Counted from the first letter of the stretch, positions 1 to 8,585 are shown. The stretch: DNA of 41,167 nucleotides from an uncultured Lachnospiraceae bacterium (GCA_910577645.1 CAJTOL010000028.1:1-41167); one strand, 5' to 3'. The notes: generated from the sequence alone by a model not told the origin. A program made the numbers and translations.

Positions 1-148
1 ACTCTTATCAGAGGAATTTTATTTCCCATAGACACAGAATTTTTTACGGCCTCCCCCAATTACAACTTATGCACTATTTTTAGATGGCAGCTATATTACA
101 AACGAGCAGATGAATGACAAGAGGTTTTTGAAATTATTAGAAAAGTAA
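1..148 (+). pseudogene. 3' end of a probable YoaP-domain (GNAT-associated) gene, frameshifted
   Basis: The window opens inside a plus-strand gene that ends at the TAA at 146-148. The last residues, ITTYALFLDG followed by YITNEQMNDKRFLKLLEK, match what I remember of the C-terminal YoaP domain found behind some GNAT acetyltransferases (pattern ttYalFxxGkfvTxExxxxkkFxkll). This frame is closed by a TAG at 29-31. The upstream stretch ILFPIDTEFFTASP is open in another frame, and the two join if one C is removed from the five-C tract at 53-57. So the gene is either frameshifted there or carries a sequencing error. Only about 45 codons are visible, so the family call is tentative. Confidence 0.4.
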
Positions 149-212
149 CCTCATTTTGCGCCCCCTTTCCTATAATTCCTTCTCTGTAGGATAAAATATC
201 CATTCAATATTT

Positions 213-641
213 CTATAAATATTCCTTAATCGTAAGTTCTGTCTGCTCTCCCATCTTTTTACTTACTAATTCAAATAAATTTTCCTTTGTCGCAAAAAGG
301 TTCTTCGGATTTCTTCCAATAATCAGGTACTGATTTTTATCATCCAGTGAAATATATTTTCTTGTATCATCATTTAACAAAATATCTGCGTTATCAATAA
401 CAATCAGCTTACCGTCAGACCTTCTTATCATATCCTGGATATCACTCTGGTAGTCAAGATAATTGATACAGAGTATATTGGGATTGACCGCCATGCATTC
501 TCTAATAAATGAAAATGCCGCTGTTTTTCCCGTACCGGAATCCCCCATTAGAATCGTTATGTTATTGGTAAATCGAAAATTCACAATAAACGAGGTATGA
601 ACCGTAGAAAAATGATCCATAACAAGAGGCTTACTTTTCAC
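213..641 (-). CDS. Small P-loop NTPase-like protein
   Basis: A 142-aa protein with a clear Walker A motif (GDSGTGKT, residues 33-40) after a short hydrophobic strand, and a Walker B-like strand KLIVIDNADILL (78-89). That is the minimal core of a P-loop ATPase, but it is much shorter than AAA or STAND proteins and has no recognisable extra domain. Translation starts at a GTG (639-641) that overlaps the 3' end of the upstream gene by 11 nt, so the two are probably translationally coupled. It is the last gene of a three-gene minus-strand cluster in unusually AT-rich DNA. I infer an ATP-dependent partner role for the cluster; the actual function is unknown. Confidence 0.7.
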   Translation of the reverse strand: MKSKPLVMDHFSTVHTSFIVNFRFTNNITILMGDSGTGKTAAFSFIRECMAVNPNILCINYLDYQSDIQDMIRRSDGKLIVIDNADILLNDDTRKYISLDDKNQYLIIGRNPKNLFATKENLFELVSKKMGEQTELTIKEYL

Positions 642-1074
642 TATCCCACCACTCCCTTAGCTCTTCATAATCATTAATTATTTTTTTTCCTGACTCACTC
701 TGTACAGCAACCGTGTCCATGATAAAAGGTATCAGTGCATATTCGCTGAATACATGTCCGTTTTCAAAATGATATAAAATCTCTAAAGCATTATTACCAC
801 ATTCCTTCAGACAAAATACTTTGTTCGGATAATAAAGTACATTCAATACCGTTTTACATCCCGTTGAAAGTCTGTCTATATCCAATGCAATTTCATCGAA
901 TCTGGAGTAAATCTTATATTTACTGATAAGCTTTGAGCCATCAATCATCTCAATAATTTTTTCTGCCTGTTTATCAATAAAAGATACCGTGTTTTGGTTA
1001 AAAAACAAATCGTTCAATTCCACGTATTCCATGTCCCCAGGTATGTCTTTCCTGTTTTTAAAGATCGTGATCAT
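631..1074 (-). CDS. DUF4869-like protein
   Basis: A 147-aa soluble protein without signal peptide or membrane segment. The central LSTGCKTVLNVLYYPNKVFCLKECGNNALEIL stretch, here described by its LSxGxKTxL and CGxN elements, resembles the DUF4869 family of Clostridia as I recall it (pattern LSGGxKtLIlm...CGdNCakwil). Function is unknown. The start overlaps the upstream gene's stop by 4 nt (ATGA, 1071-1074) and its own end overlaps the next gene by 11 nt. The three genes are therefore one translationally coupled unit. The family assignment is from memory and could be wrong. Confidence 0.6.
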   Translation of the reverse strand: MITIFKNRKDIPGDMEYVELNDLFFNQNTVSFIDKQAEKIIEMIDGSKLISKYKIYSRFDEIALDIDRLSTGCKTVLNVLYYPNKVFCLKECGNNALEILYHFENGHVFSEYALIPFIMDTVAVQSESGKKIINDYEELREWWDSEK

Positions 1075-1763
1075 AATGCCGCCTCCAGTCCTGCCGCATG
1101 GAACTGCCTCTTAAGGCAGGTTCCCTCATAGATACTTTTCATTTTAGCCTGCACGGATAATCTGCCGCTATGATCCAGTCCGCAAATGTCATTATCCATC
1201 CGATTTTTCCATTCACAGCAGGATTTCATCCAGCAGTCTCCGATTTTTCCTTTTGAAACCTCAAACCCTGTATTTCTGGTCAGATCAAATAACAGCTTTG
1301 CTGCTAACTGCTCTACATTATGTTCGTTAATATGATTGTCATATTCTACAATTTCCTTTATATCCTTATAATTCATATTCCCGTTTTCAATAGACCCAAT
1401 CAGCCTTTCTCTTGCTGATATTACCTTTGCTCTCTTTTTCAGAAATTCATCATCAGGAGCATAAATCCAGTAAACCAGATTTTTAAATTTCAGCAGAATA
1501 TACTCAAAACAAATAATATCCATCAGAACTATATTCTCTCTTTTATCTACATACTGCTTCAATAATTTCCATTCCATGACTGCCTGTGTGTTATCAAAGG
1601 AATTGTCAAAAACAATCACATATCTGTTCCTGGCATTCTCTAAATCCTTAACTGCTTTTAAAAGCCCACTGCTGTTCCTCTTACTTTCCACTACAATATT
1701 CGGATACAAATACTTCAAAAGAGTGTTCCAAAACAGGTAGCCTGCCTTCCCTTCTCGATCCAT
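1071..1763 (-). CDS. Uncharacterised protein, first gene of the P-loop/DUF4869 cluster
   Basis: A 230-aa protein I do not recognise. Near the N terminus it has a strand-turn-strand arrangement, IVVESKRNSSG (about 23-33) followed by YVIVFDNSFDN (about 48-58). An acidic residue ends the first strand and a DN pair ends the second, which is vaguely like a TOPRIM or OLD-type nuclease core, but I cannot confirm catalytic residues. No good Shine-Dalgarno precedes the ATG at 1761-1763, and upstream reading frames are open on the same strand, so the true start or an upstream frameshift is uncertain. It begins the coupled cluster that continues with the DUF4869-like and P-loop genes. Confidence 0.55.
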   Translation of the reverse strand: MDREGKAGYLFWNTLLKYLYPNIVVESKRNSSGLLKAVKDLENARNRYVIVFDNSFDNTQAVMEWKLLKQYVDKRENIVLMDIICFEYILLKFKNLVYWIYAPDDEFLKKRAKVISARERLIGSIENGNMNYKDIKEIVEYDNHINEHNVEQLAAKLLFDLTRNTGFEVSKGKIGDCWMKSCCEWKNRMDNDICGLDHSGRLSVQAKMKSIYEGTCLKRQFHAAGLEAAL

Positions 1764-1883
1764 AAATATATTTTAGACGACATTTACTCACTTCTTTCTC
1801 ATTGTTGCATTCATAGCTAGATAATAACATAGAACAGGAAGAATGACAATTAAGTTTCCCATACACCTTTGATTCATAATTAA

Positions 1884-1907
1884 GCCCTGGCGCACTCGCG
1901 CCAGGGC
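1884..1907 (-). terminator. Strong hairpin downstream of the beta-glucoside operon
   Basis: Perfect 10-bp stem GCCCTGGCGC / GCGCCAGGGC with a 4-nt loop (ACTC). It lies 63 bp beyond the stop of the 6-phospho-beta-glucosidase gene on the minus strand. The T tract is weak in either direction, so this is called a terminator on hairpin strength and position. Confidence 0.6.
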
Positions 1908-1969
1908 CTTTTGCGGCTTAACATCCATTTCCGTTTCAGCAGTTCCTTGCGTCCTCCAAAACTTTTTAT

Positions 1970-3373
1970 TCAGCCTCTCTCAGCTCCATTGGTGGCGATT
2001 ACCCTCTGATACCAGGCAAAGGACTTTTTCTCATATCGCTCCAGGCTTCCGCTTCCATCCTGGTTGCGGTCCACATAGACAAATCCGTACCGCTTCTCCA
2101 TCTCTGCCGAGGCAGCGCTGACACAGTCAATAGGAGCCCATGTGGTATAGCCCCAAACCTCCACCCCATCCTCTATGGCCCTCTCCATGGCAGCGATATG
2201 CTCCCGATGAAAATCGATCCGGTAATCGTCCATTACTGTCATTTTTCCGTTATTCTCTACCAGCTTTTCCCTGGCTCCGATTCCGTTTTCCGCCACAAAA
2301 AGAGGTTTGTGGAAATGGTCGCAGAGATAATTCAAAATGTATCGAAGCCCTTCCGGGTCAATGGGATAGTTGTAATCCGAGTAAGGTACATACGGATTTT
2401 TCAGTCCTCTCATAATGTTGCCGTTGGCCATCTCATATTTGCTCTCATCAGCCGCTACCACCTTGCTGCTATAATAACTGAAAGACACAAAATCCACTGT
2501 ATTTTTAAGGATCTCCCAGTCCCCTTCTTCGATTTTAAGCTCCGCTCCATGTTCCCGCCACATTCTTTTGGCGTAATAAGGATAGGTTCCTGTACAGTGC
2601 ACATGGATAAAATAATCCAGTTCCTGCTGAGACGTCACCATGGCCATCATGTCCTCTGGCCCACAAGTCATAGGATACCTGGGAGCAGAAGCCGCCATAC
2701 AGCCAATCTTTACGGAAGGGTCCATCTCCCTGGCGATCTTGGTGGCCCAGGCGCTTGCCACCAGCTGGTGGTGCGCCGCCTGAAACCGCTCCTTCATAGG
2801 CAGCTTATCCTTGGGAGTCATGATTCCCGCTCCCAAAAGCGGAGAAATCAAGGTCACATTAATCTCATTAAAGGTCAGCCAGTACTTCACCCGGTCATGA
2901 TACCTCTCCATCACGGTTCGCACATAGGTCACATAAAAATCAATTACCTTTCTGGAGCGGAAGCCGTCATAGGTCCTGCAGAGATACAGAGGCATTTCAT
3001 AGTGGGACAACGTAATCAACGGCTGGATTCCGTACCGAAGGCACTCGTCAATCACCTTGTCATAAAAAGCAAGCCCTTTTTCGTTAGGTTTCTTTTCATC
3101 TCCCCTGGGGTAAATCCGGCTCCAGGCAATGGAAAACCGAAACACCCGAAAGCCCATTTTTGCCAGCAAAGCGATATCCTCCTGATAGCGGTGATAGAAA
3201 TCCGTTGCTATCAGCTTTAAATTATCCGGCTCCGGCTCCTCTGTAACCGGCCCCCGGACGCCCTTTGGCATAACATCCTGCTGAGACAGGCCCTTCCCGT
3301 CTTCCAGATAAGCCCCCTCGCACTGATTAGCCGCCAGGGCTCCTCCCCACAAAAAATCTTTCGGAAAACTCAT
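1970..3373 (-). CDS. bglA: 6-phospho-beta-glucosidase (GH1)
   Basis: A 467-aa glycoside hydrolase family 1 enzyme, normal length for the family. It hydrolyses phosphorylated beta-glucosides delivered by a PTS, giving glucose-6-phosphate and an aglycone or glucose. The N terminus FPKDFLWGGALAANQCEGA is the family signature. The acid/base glutamate is in TFNEIN (E170) and the nucleophile in VAENGIG (E362). The ATG follows the stop of the PTS gene after a single base, so the two are co-transcribed and likely coupled. The product is cytoplasmic. The exact aglycone preference (cellobiose, arbutin or salicin) cannot be told from sequence; bglA is used in the generic sense. Confidence 0.9.
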   Translation of the reverse strand: MSFPKDFLWGGALAANQCEGAYLEDGKGLSQQDVMPKGVRGPVTEEPEPDNLKLIATDFYHRYQEDIALLAKMGFRVFRFSIAWSRIYPRGDEKKPNEKGLAFYDKVIDECLRYGIQPLITLSHYEMPLYLCRTYDGFRSRKVIDFYVTYVRTVMERYHDRVKYWLTFNEINVTLISPLLGAGIMTPKDKLPMKERFQAAHHQLVASAWATKIAREMDPSVKIGCMAASAPRYPMTCGPEDMMAMVTSQQELDYFIHVHCTGTYPYYAKRMWREHGAELKIEEGDWEILKNTVDFVSFSYYSSKVVAADESKYEMANGNIMRGLKNPYVPYSDYNYPIDPEGLRYILNYLCDHFHKPLFVAENGIGAREKLVENNGKMTVMDDYRIDFHREHIAAMERAIEDGVEVWGYTTWAPIDCVSAASAEMEKRYGFVYVDRNQDGSGSLERYEKKSFAWYQRVIATNGAERG

Positions 3374-3374
3374 C

Positions 3375-4778
3375 TTATTTCACCGCCTTCTGAATCTGAC
3401 TGCTCTCTTTCTCCTCCGAAACGTCCGCCGGATCTTTAAAGGTCAGGTAGGAGAACACCACTGCCAGCGCCATGGAAATTGCCACCGCAATACACTCATG
3501 AAGAAATGAATTGTCCTCCCCGATATAAACAGCCAGTGCAAAGATGGTGGAATTTCCATAAGCCCACTGTTTCACATGCATAATCCCGGCATACAGACCG
3601 CCGATGGCTCCCGCCGCCATAGCGCTGTACAGCGGAGTCTTGTATTTCATACCGATTCCGTACAAAGTAGGCTCTGTGATCCCGCAGAGAGCCGTGACTC
3701 CCATGCTGGAGGCAATGGATTTCAGCTCTTTATTTTTTGTCTTTAAAGCAACCCCGAAAGTCGCCGCTGACTGAGCCATGTTGCTGCACACCATACCCGG
3801 AGCCATAATGGTAGCATATCCCATGGTAGCTCTTTGTACCGACTGGGCGCTCCCCAATGCATAGTGCATTCCGGTCATTACCAACAGAGGGCAGAAACCT
3901 CCGATGAGCATTGGCACCAGCCAGCCTACCTTGGCATCCATCAGAGTGAAAAATTTCGCCAGATAGTTACCTACAATACTGCCAAGGGGACCCAAAACCA
4001 CAAATCCTACAGGTACCGTAATCAGGATCACCACCATAGGCACAAAAAAAGCCTGGATCGCCTTGGGTGTAAACTTCGTTACATACCGCTCCACAACAGA
4101 CTGGAAGTACACAATCAAAATAATGGGTACCACGCTGGAAGTGTAGGAAGCCAGGGTTACCGGAAGTCCTATAAGCCGAACCGCCTCTCCTGCCGTACGC
4201 ATGGCGATATAGTTGGGATGCACCAGCATGGCTGCAAACACCAGAGACAGATAAGGATTGCATTTGAATTTTTTACCCGATGAAAATGCCAGAAAAAACG
4301 GCATAAAATAGAATACGCCATCTGCCACCAGATAGAAGATCTGATACGTCTGGGAAGCCGAATCCATGACGCCGAACTGGCTGCAGATAGATAAGATAGC
4401 TTTGATCATACCGGCCCCGGCTAAGGGACCTACCATAGGCATTACAATGCTGGACATGGTATCGCACAATCTGGCAAACAAGGACATTTTCTCCTTCTTT
4501 TTGCTGTCCTGTGCCTCCGGATTGTCTCCCTTGACGGTTACGGTCCGTAAGAATTCATCATAGACCTCCCTCACATGTGTTCCGATTACCACCTGGAACT
4601 GACCTGACTTGTTGACGCAGGATACTACTCCTTTCACTTTTTTTATAGCCTCCATGTCAGCTTTACTGTCATCCCTCAGCACGAAACGCAGCCTGGTGAT
4701 ACAGTGGGTCAGAGATTCAATGTTGGCCTCGCCGCCAATCCCTTCAAGAACCCCCTTGATTGTTTCCTGATACTTCAT
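3375..4778 (-). CDS. PTS beta-glucoside-type EIIBC component
   Basis: A 467-aa membrane permease of the glucose/beta-glucoside PTS superfamily. Residues 1-85 form the EIIB domain with the phosphorylated cysteine in THCITRLRF (C26). From about residue 105 an EIIC domain with many hydrophobic helices runs to the end. There is no C-terminal EIIA domain, which BglF-type proteins usually have, so the protein must take its phosphate from an EIIA encoded elsewhere. It imports and phosphorylates a beta-glucoside for the GH1 enzyme encoded 1 nt downstream. The operon lies directly after a PucR/CdaR-type regulator gene and a striking inverted repeat (4900-4959), suggesting activation by that regulator. 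Confidence 0.88.
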   Translation of the reverse strand: MKYQETIKGVLEGIGGEANIESLTHCITRLRFVLRDDSKADMEAIKKVKGVVSCVNKSGQFQVVIGTHVREVYDEFLRTVTVKGDNPEAQDSKKKEKMSLFARLCDTMSSIVMPMVGPLAGAGMIKAILSICSQFGVMDSASQTYQIFYLVADGVFYFMPFFLAFSSGKKFKCNPYLSLVFAAMLVHPNYIAMRTAGEAVRLIGLPVTLASYTSSVVPIILIVYFQSVVERYVTKFTPKAIQAFFVPMVVILITVPVGFVVLGPLGSIVGNYLAKFFTLMDAKVGWLVPMLIGGFCPLLVMTGMHYALGSAQSVQRATMGYATIMAPGMVCSNMAQSAATFGVALKTKNKELKSIASSMGVTALCGITEPTLYGIGMKYKTPLYSAMAAGAIGGLYAGIMHVKQWAYGNSTIFALAVYIGEDNSFLHECIAVAISMALAVVFSYLTFKDPADVSEEKESSQIQKAVK

Positions 4779-4899
4779 GTTTTCCCTCTCCCTTCCGTTT
4801 TTCAGGCATCCGGAAAGGTAGTCTTAATCCTCTTTAACGCTGACTTTTCCGATTGCCTTCTTGTCAGTTCCATAGTAATGGATTCTGGTCGGAAGATCA

Positions 4900-4959
4900 T
4901 TGGAGAAACCGACAAAATCCTACAGGAAACAGGGACAAAATTTTTGTAAGTTTCTCCAA
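4900..4959. promoter_or_regulatory. Inverted repeat before the beta-glucoside PTS operon, candidate operator
   Basis: Perfect 10-bp arms TTGGAGAAAC (4900-4909) and GTTTCTCCAA (4950-4959) separated by 40 bp, with a smaller nested dyad around ACAAAA/TTTTTGT. It lies between the stop of the PucR/CdaR-like regulator gene (4967) and the PTS start (4778). I infer a binding site for that regulator controlling the PTS/GH1 operon. It could also form an RNA stem if transcription reads through. Confidence 0.5.
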
Positions 4960-4966
4960 AGGCCTG

Positions 4967-6559
4967 TCACAGCCGGGACACTTCTTCGGAAAGCCGCAGA
5001 AAAGCCAGCACCTTCAACATAAACTGTAAACGAAACCGGGTCTCCGGACAGGAAAGATCCGCCCCCAGCCGTTCCTCCATCCGGCTTAAACGGTAAATAA
5101 TACTGTTCCGGTGAAGATTCATCTCTTTTGCCGTGTCCGTCAGATTGCTGTTGTGGTTCAGGTAAAAGTCCAGCAGTTTGATATTATCATTTTTCTTGTG
5201 CAAATCTTCCCGGTAAATCTCCAGAAGTTCCGGACTCACAAGGTTTATAAGGGGGATCCGGTGATGGTTCTCAAATGTTTTCAGCACCGTATAAAACTGA
5301 ATCTCCTGAAAATAAACATAATTCCTTTTATGATCCATATAGCTGAAAAATTCCAGCGCCTCATCCGCCTCCTTCCTTGCGATGTACATCTGACTCAGAC
5401 AGCCGAAGCTCCTGCTGATTCCGCACTTTCCCTTGACGGTCTCCAGCATCTTTCCCAATTTTTCCAGTTTTTCCTCATGAAAACCATTTCCGCCCCGTCT
5501 CTGGGACAGATCCATCACCACAAAAATCCGCTCCCGGAAAATAATCTGTCTGCTAAAAGGAAATTCCGTCTCACAGGCCCGTATCACATAAGCCCCAAGG
5601 GAAGCTGTAAAATGCACCATTCCGATCTCTAAAAGTCGATATTCCGACTCATAGTTCATGGAAATATACTCCAATCGGTCTCTGATCTCTTTTTCCTCCC
5701 GGCACTTCCCCTCCAGAAGTTCAATGAGAAACGGCTCATAAATCCGCCTGCTGGAATCGACAGCCTCGGCCCCCACAATCTTGATATATTGATCCAGATA
5801 CCCTTCCAGAATACTCAGCAGTTCCAGATCTCCGGCAGTGGGGCCGCCCTCCGGAAAATACTGAACCATAGCGAACACATTGCCTGCCCGGCTGGAAAAT
5901 ACACGAAGGGCAAAAGGCATACCTGCCACATTGGGAGGATAAAAAACTGTCCTGTGAGTAAGCTGCCCTGGATCGTCCAGATATCCCATCTCGATAATCC
6001 GCTTAATCACTTTTCCTGAAAACTTACGGTTTTTCACAATCTCCGCCGCCGGCTCAAAGTCAAGGGGCAGCCAGTCCGTACAGGCCTGAAGCTCAAAGGC
6101 CGGATTCCAGATCAGGACGGGATTGGAAAGCCGTCCTTTTCCTGTATCAAGAAGAACCTGCAGCCCTTCTCCACAGGCAATCACCAGCTCCATCTCATGG
6201 CCCCACTGGTTCAGATCCTTAAAAAACTCTCCCAAATAATTAAAAAGCCGGATCCAACTGCCTCCGCCTCCCAGCAAAATTCCATGGAACTGCCTTTTTG
6301 AGGCAATCTGTTTTAACTGCTCTTCCTCTCCCCAAAGGAGGAATTTCAGCTCTCCAAAATCCCCTCTCTTTTCCTGAAAAATCCTTCCCGCCTCCCCAAA
6401 CCAGAGACAGTCTTCGGAAAGCCTCCCCGCCTCCTCAGGATACAGGGAAATCCCCTCCACACCGGCATTTTCATCACCGATCACGTCTGAAATCTTATCT
6501 CTGTATTCCGGAAATTCCTTCCACAGATTTTCCCAAATCCATTTCAGCGATACCTTCAT
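4967..6559 (-). CDS. PucR/CdaR-family transcriptional regulator
   Basis: A 530-aa cytoplasmic regulator. The C-terminal ~60 residues contain the PucR-type helix-turn-helix (LTDTAKEMNLHRNSIIYRLSRM, split here as LTDTAKEM and LHRNSIIYRLSRMEE), diagnostic for the CdaR/PucR/carbohydrate-diacid family. The long N-terminal part has no domain I can name and probably senses a ligand. The gene precedes the PTS/GH1 genes on the same strand with a 188-bp gap containing the 4900-4959 inverted repeat, so it most likely activates that operon. It follows the HEPN gene after 41 bp and could be co-transcribed from further upstream. Confidence 0.8.
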   Translation of the reverse strand: MKVSLKWIWENLWKEFPEYRDKISDVIGDENAGVEGISLYPEEAGRLSEDCLWFGEAGRIFQEKRGDFGELKFLLWGEEEQLKQIASKRQFHGILLGGGGSWIRLFNYLGEFFKDLNQWGHEMELVIACGEGLQVLLDTGKGRLSNPVLIWNPAFELQACTDWLPLDFEPAAEIVKNRKFSGKVIKRIIEMGYLDDPGQLTHRTVFYPPNVAGMPFALRVFSSRAGNVFAMVQYFPEGGPTAGDLELLSILEGYLDQYIKIVGAEAVDSSRRIYEPFLIELLEGKCREEKEIRDRLEYISMNYESEYRLLEIGMVHFTASLGAYVIRACETEFPFSRQIIFRERIFVVMDLSQRRGGNGFHEEKLEKLGKMLETVKGKCGISRSFGCLSQMYIARKEADEALEFFSYMDHKRNYVYFQEIQFYTVLKTFENHHRIPLINLVSPELLEIYREDLHKKNDNIKLLDFYLNHNSNLTDTAKEMNLHRNSIIYRLSRMEERLGADLSCPETRFRLQFMLKVLAFLRLSEEVSRL

Positions 6560-6600
6560 AGATCCTCCCCTATTTTATTCAGGAAACAGTACCCTCAAGC

Positions 6601-6990
6601 TTAAATCCATTTCTGCCCCGCCTCCTCCTTAAGGCGCCAGAACATGGGATAAAATTGTTCCTTGGTAAGCCGGACAATATCCATAGCGATCTTCTGGTTA
6701 TAGGAATGTGCTACATTGTTTCTCTCCTGTAAAGCCTGAAGCCACAGCCTTTCTTCCTTGATAAGCCCCGCCTCATAAGCTGTTTTCAAAACCAGTCTGG
6801 GGGATCCGGTAGCGCCTTCCTCATATCCGTGGAACGTGAGGATTTCCTTCATCATTTTCCAGGATTGCTCAAAGCAGATTTCGTAAAGGCCTACCAGACC
6901 GGTTAAGACCACATTATTATAAGGTTCATTATAATTGTAGATTTCCTTTAAATTGGCAAGCGCCAGACAAAAATTCTCATACTTTTTCAT
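6601..6990 (-). CDS. HEPN-domain protein (HI0074-like), partner of MNT nucleotidyltransferase
   Basis: A 129-aa helical protein of the HI0074 nucleotidyltransferase-substrate-binding family. The motif RNNVAHSY carries the RX4H residues used by HEPN ribonucleases. Its start overlaps the end of the upstream MNT gene by 14 nt, the usual arrangement of HEPN/MNT toxin-antitoxin pairs, in which the MNT enzyme adenylylates the HEPN toxin to silence it. The pair sits between the ROK regulator and the PucR-type regulator on the same strand. A toxin role is inferred from family and context; no activity can be shown from sequence. Confidence 0.8.
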   Translation of the reverse strand: MKKYENFCLALANLKEIYNYNEPYNNVVLTGLVGLYEICFEQSWKMMKEILTFHGYEEGATGSPRLVLKTAYEAGLIKEERLWLQALQERNNVAHSYNQKIAMDIVRLTKEQFYPMFWRLKEEAGQKWI

Positions 6991-7294
6991 ACAGAAGAAT
7001 CCCTTCCCTATTAATAGATTCTAAAAGTTCCGGCTGTACGGCTCTATCCAGATTTACCACATCATATTTTAAGAGAGTCCATGTCTCTTCATCTACATCC
7101 AGGGCAAAACCAGCCATATCTCCTCCTGACACTGCCAAATCGATATCGCTGGCCCTTTTAAAATCCCCTCTGGCGCGGGAGCCAAATAAAATCACTTTAT
7201 GGACTCCGTATTTTTCCGCCAGCTGCCGGATCTCCTCCAGTACCCGGGCATCAATTCCGGTTTCTGTCATATTCTTCTCATTTCCAACTGTCAT
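6977..7294 (-). CDS. MNT-type minimal nucleotidyltransferase (HEPN antitoxin)
   Basis: A 105-aa minimal nucleotidyltransferase. The motif FGSRARGDFKRASDIDLAV contains the GSxRxRG loop and the DxD metal-binding pair of polymerase-beta-fold enzymes. It is expected to transfer AMP to the HEPN protein encoded by the overlapping downstream gene. The ATG at 7292-7294 has a GGA only two bases upstream, whereas the in-frame ATG at 7268-7270 is preceded by GGAAATGAGAAGAAT, so the shorter form (97 aa) is also possible. It begins 6 nt after the ROK stop, so both may share a transcript. Confidence 0.8.
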   Translation of the reverse strand: MTVGNEKNMTETGIDARVLEEIRQLAEKYGVHKVILFGSRARGDFKRASDIDLAVSGGDMAGFALDVDEETWTLLKYDVVNLDRAVQPELLESINREGILLYEKV

Positions 7295-7300
7295 TCCTTT

Positions 7301-8551
7301 TTACGCCTCTATAAAATAAGTTTTAATGGCCAATGCCCCCGCCCCTTTTGCGCCGGTCAAAGGATCAAACTCTACAAACCGGAACTCAATATTCTGATGA
7401 TCCAGGCCGAAAAGATGCTTTTTGGTCTCTTCCAGAAGCAGCCGGCGGTTCCGTTTTTCTTTCATTATGTATCCGTCTATAATCACCAGCGGCGGGCTGA
7501 TAAAATTAATAATGTTGGCAAGCTCTATTCCCAGGTAAACAATGGCTTTTTCCACCACCCGGCAGGCCAGCTCATCCCCCTGGCTCTCTGCAGCGAGAAT
7601 ATCTTTCATCACAAGCTGTTCCGGATCCTTTTTAGCTTCCCTAAGCACAGTGGGAGTCCCTTGTTTTATTTCCGCCTTGATCTGCTTTACAATGGCTCTT
7701 TCGCTGGCCATCTCTTCCAGACAGCCATAGTCTCCGCAAACCTGGCATTTTGGCCCATGGATATCCACCACCACGTGGCCAATCTCCCCTGCTCCGGAAG
7801 CGCCCCCGGTAAGGATACTGTTCTTAATAAACATAGGGCAGGCAATGCCGTAAGAAATCAAATAATAGGCAAAGGTATCGGTGTGGAACTGATTTTCAAA
7901 CATGTCCTCACCGATAGCCCGCATTCGGGCATTGTTCTCTATAATCACCGGCATATTCAGGCCCTGCCGAATGTCCTCTGCCACCTTCCGGTTGTTCTCC
8001 CAATTCTGGTAAGCGCTTCGCTTCAGCACTCCGGTTTTCGGATCCACAAAACCGGTAATCCCCACTCCGGCTCCCAGTATCTTTTCCTGGCTGATACCGG
8101 AATTTGCAATCACTTTGTTAATTTGCTCTAAAAGGGCCTGGATAATCCTATCATAATCGTCATTTTCCAGAGTACACCGGCTGCTTGTAATAATCTTTCC
8201 CCTTAAATCCAGCATACAAACTGCTATCTCATACTTATTAATCTCTGCCCCCACAACATAACAGGCCTCCGGTACAAAGTCAATCTGAACCGGCCGGCGG
8301 CCCAATGGGCGGCGGCCATCTCCGGATTCAGAAGGTATCAGCTCCCCAGGGTTGTCCTCCTGATCCATCTCCCTGACAAAGCCCTGACGGATCATCCCGT
8401 TTACATTGGTGGTAATAGTGGGAGGCGTAAGGGACAGCATCTGTGCAATCTGGGATCGGGAAATAGGGCCGTATTTATAAATAATCTCTTTTATTAATGT
8501 TTCATTCTGTTTTTTTACCCGGATAGGATTACTTCCCTGGGAGCTGGACAT
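7301..8551 (-). CDS. ROK-family transcriptional repressor
   Basis: A 416-aa NagC/XylR-type regulator. The N terminus has a winged helix-turn-helix (ISRSQIAQMLSLTPPTITTNV), followed by the ROK sugar-kinase fold with the zinc motif GHxxV...CxxCGxxGCLE. The start at 8549-8551 is preceded by GGAGGAATTATTT; a longer frame reaching 8614 would overlap the gene's own promoter (TTGCTT-17-TATAAT, 8586-8614) and is rejected. The neighbours encode glucose-6-phosphate isomerase, aldolase and glucosamine-6-phosphate deaminase, so a sugar or amino-sugar phosphate is the likely ligand. A palindromic site over the isomerase promoter is the best candidate target. Confidence 0.85.
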   Translation of the reverse strand: MSSSQGSNPIRVKKQNETLIKEIIYKYGPISRSQIAQMLSLTPPTITTNVNGMIRQGFVREMDQEDNPGELIPSESGDGRRPLGRRPVQIDFVPEACYVVGAEINKYEIAVCMLDLRGKIITSSRCTLENDDYDRIIQALLEQINKVIANSGISQEKILGAGVGITGFVDPKTGVLKRSAYQNWENNRKVAEDIRQGLNMPVIIENNARMRAIGEDMFENQFHTDTFAYYLISYGIACPMFIKNSILTGGASGAGEIGHVVVDIHGPKCQVCGDYGCLEEMASERAIVKQIKAEIKQGTPTVLREAKKDPEQLVMKDILAAESQGDELACRVVEKAIVYLGIELANIINFISPPLVIIDGYIMKEKRNRRLLLEETKKHLFGLDHQNIEFRFVEFDPLTGAKGAGALAIKTYFIEA

Positions 8552-8585
8552 AAATAATTCCTCCACTAACTGCTTTAATACTCCT

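Noticed and set aside
1681..1866. Minus-strand 61-codon frame before the first cluster gene
   Set aside because: It mostly overlaps the 230-aa gene in another frame. It might hold an alternative N terminus through a frameshift, but nothing supports it clearly.
2198..3220. Plus-strand open frame of 340 codons
   Set aside because: Antisense to the GH1 gene, which has full active-site motifs. The frame has no ribosome binding site and shadow-like composition.
7199..8131. Plus-strand open frame of 310 codons
   Set aside because: Antisense to the ROK and MNT genes, with no recognisable motif.
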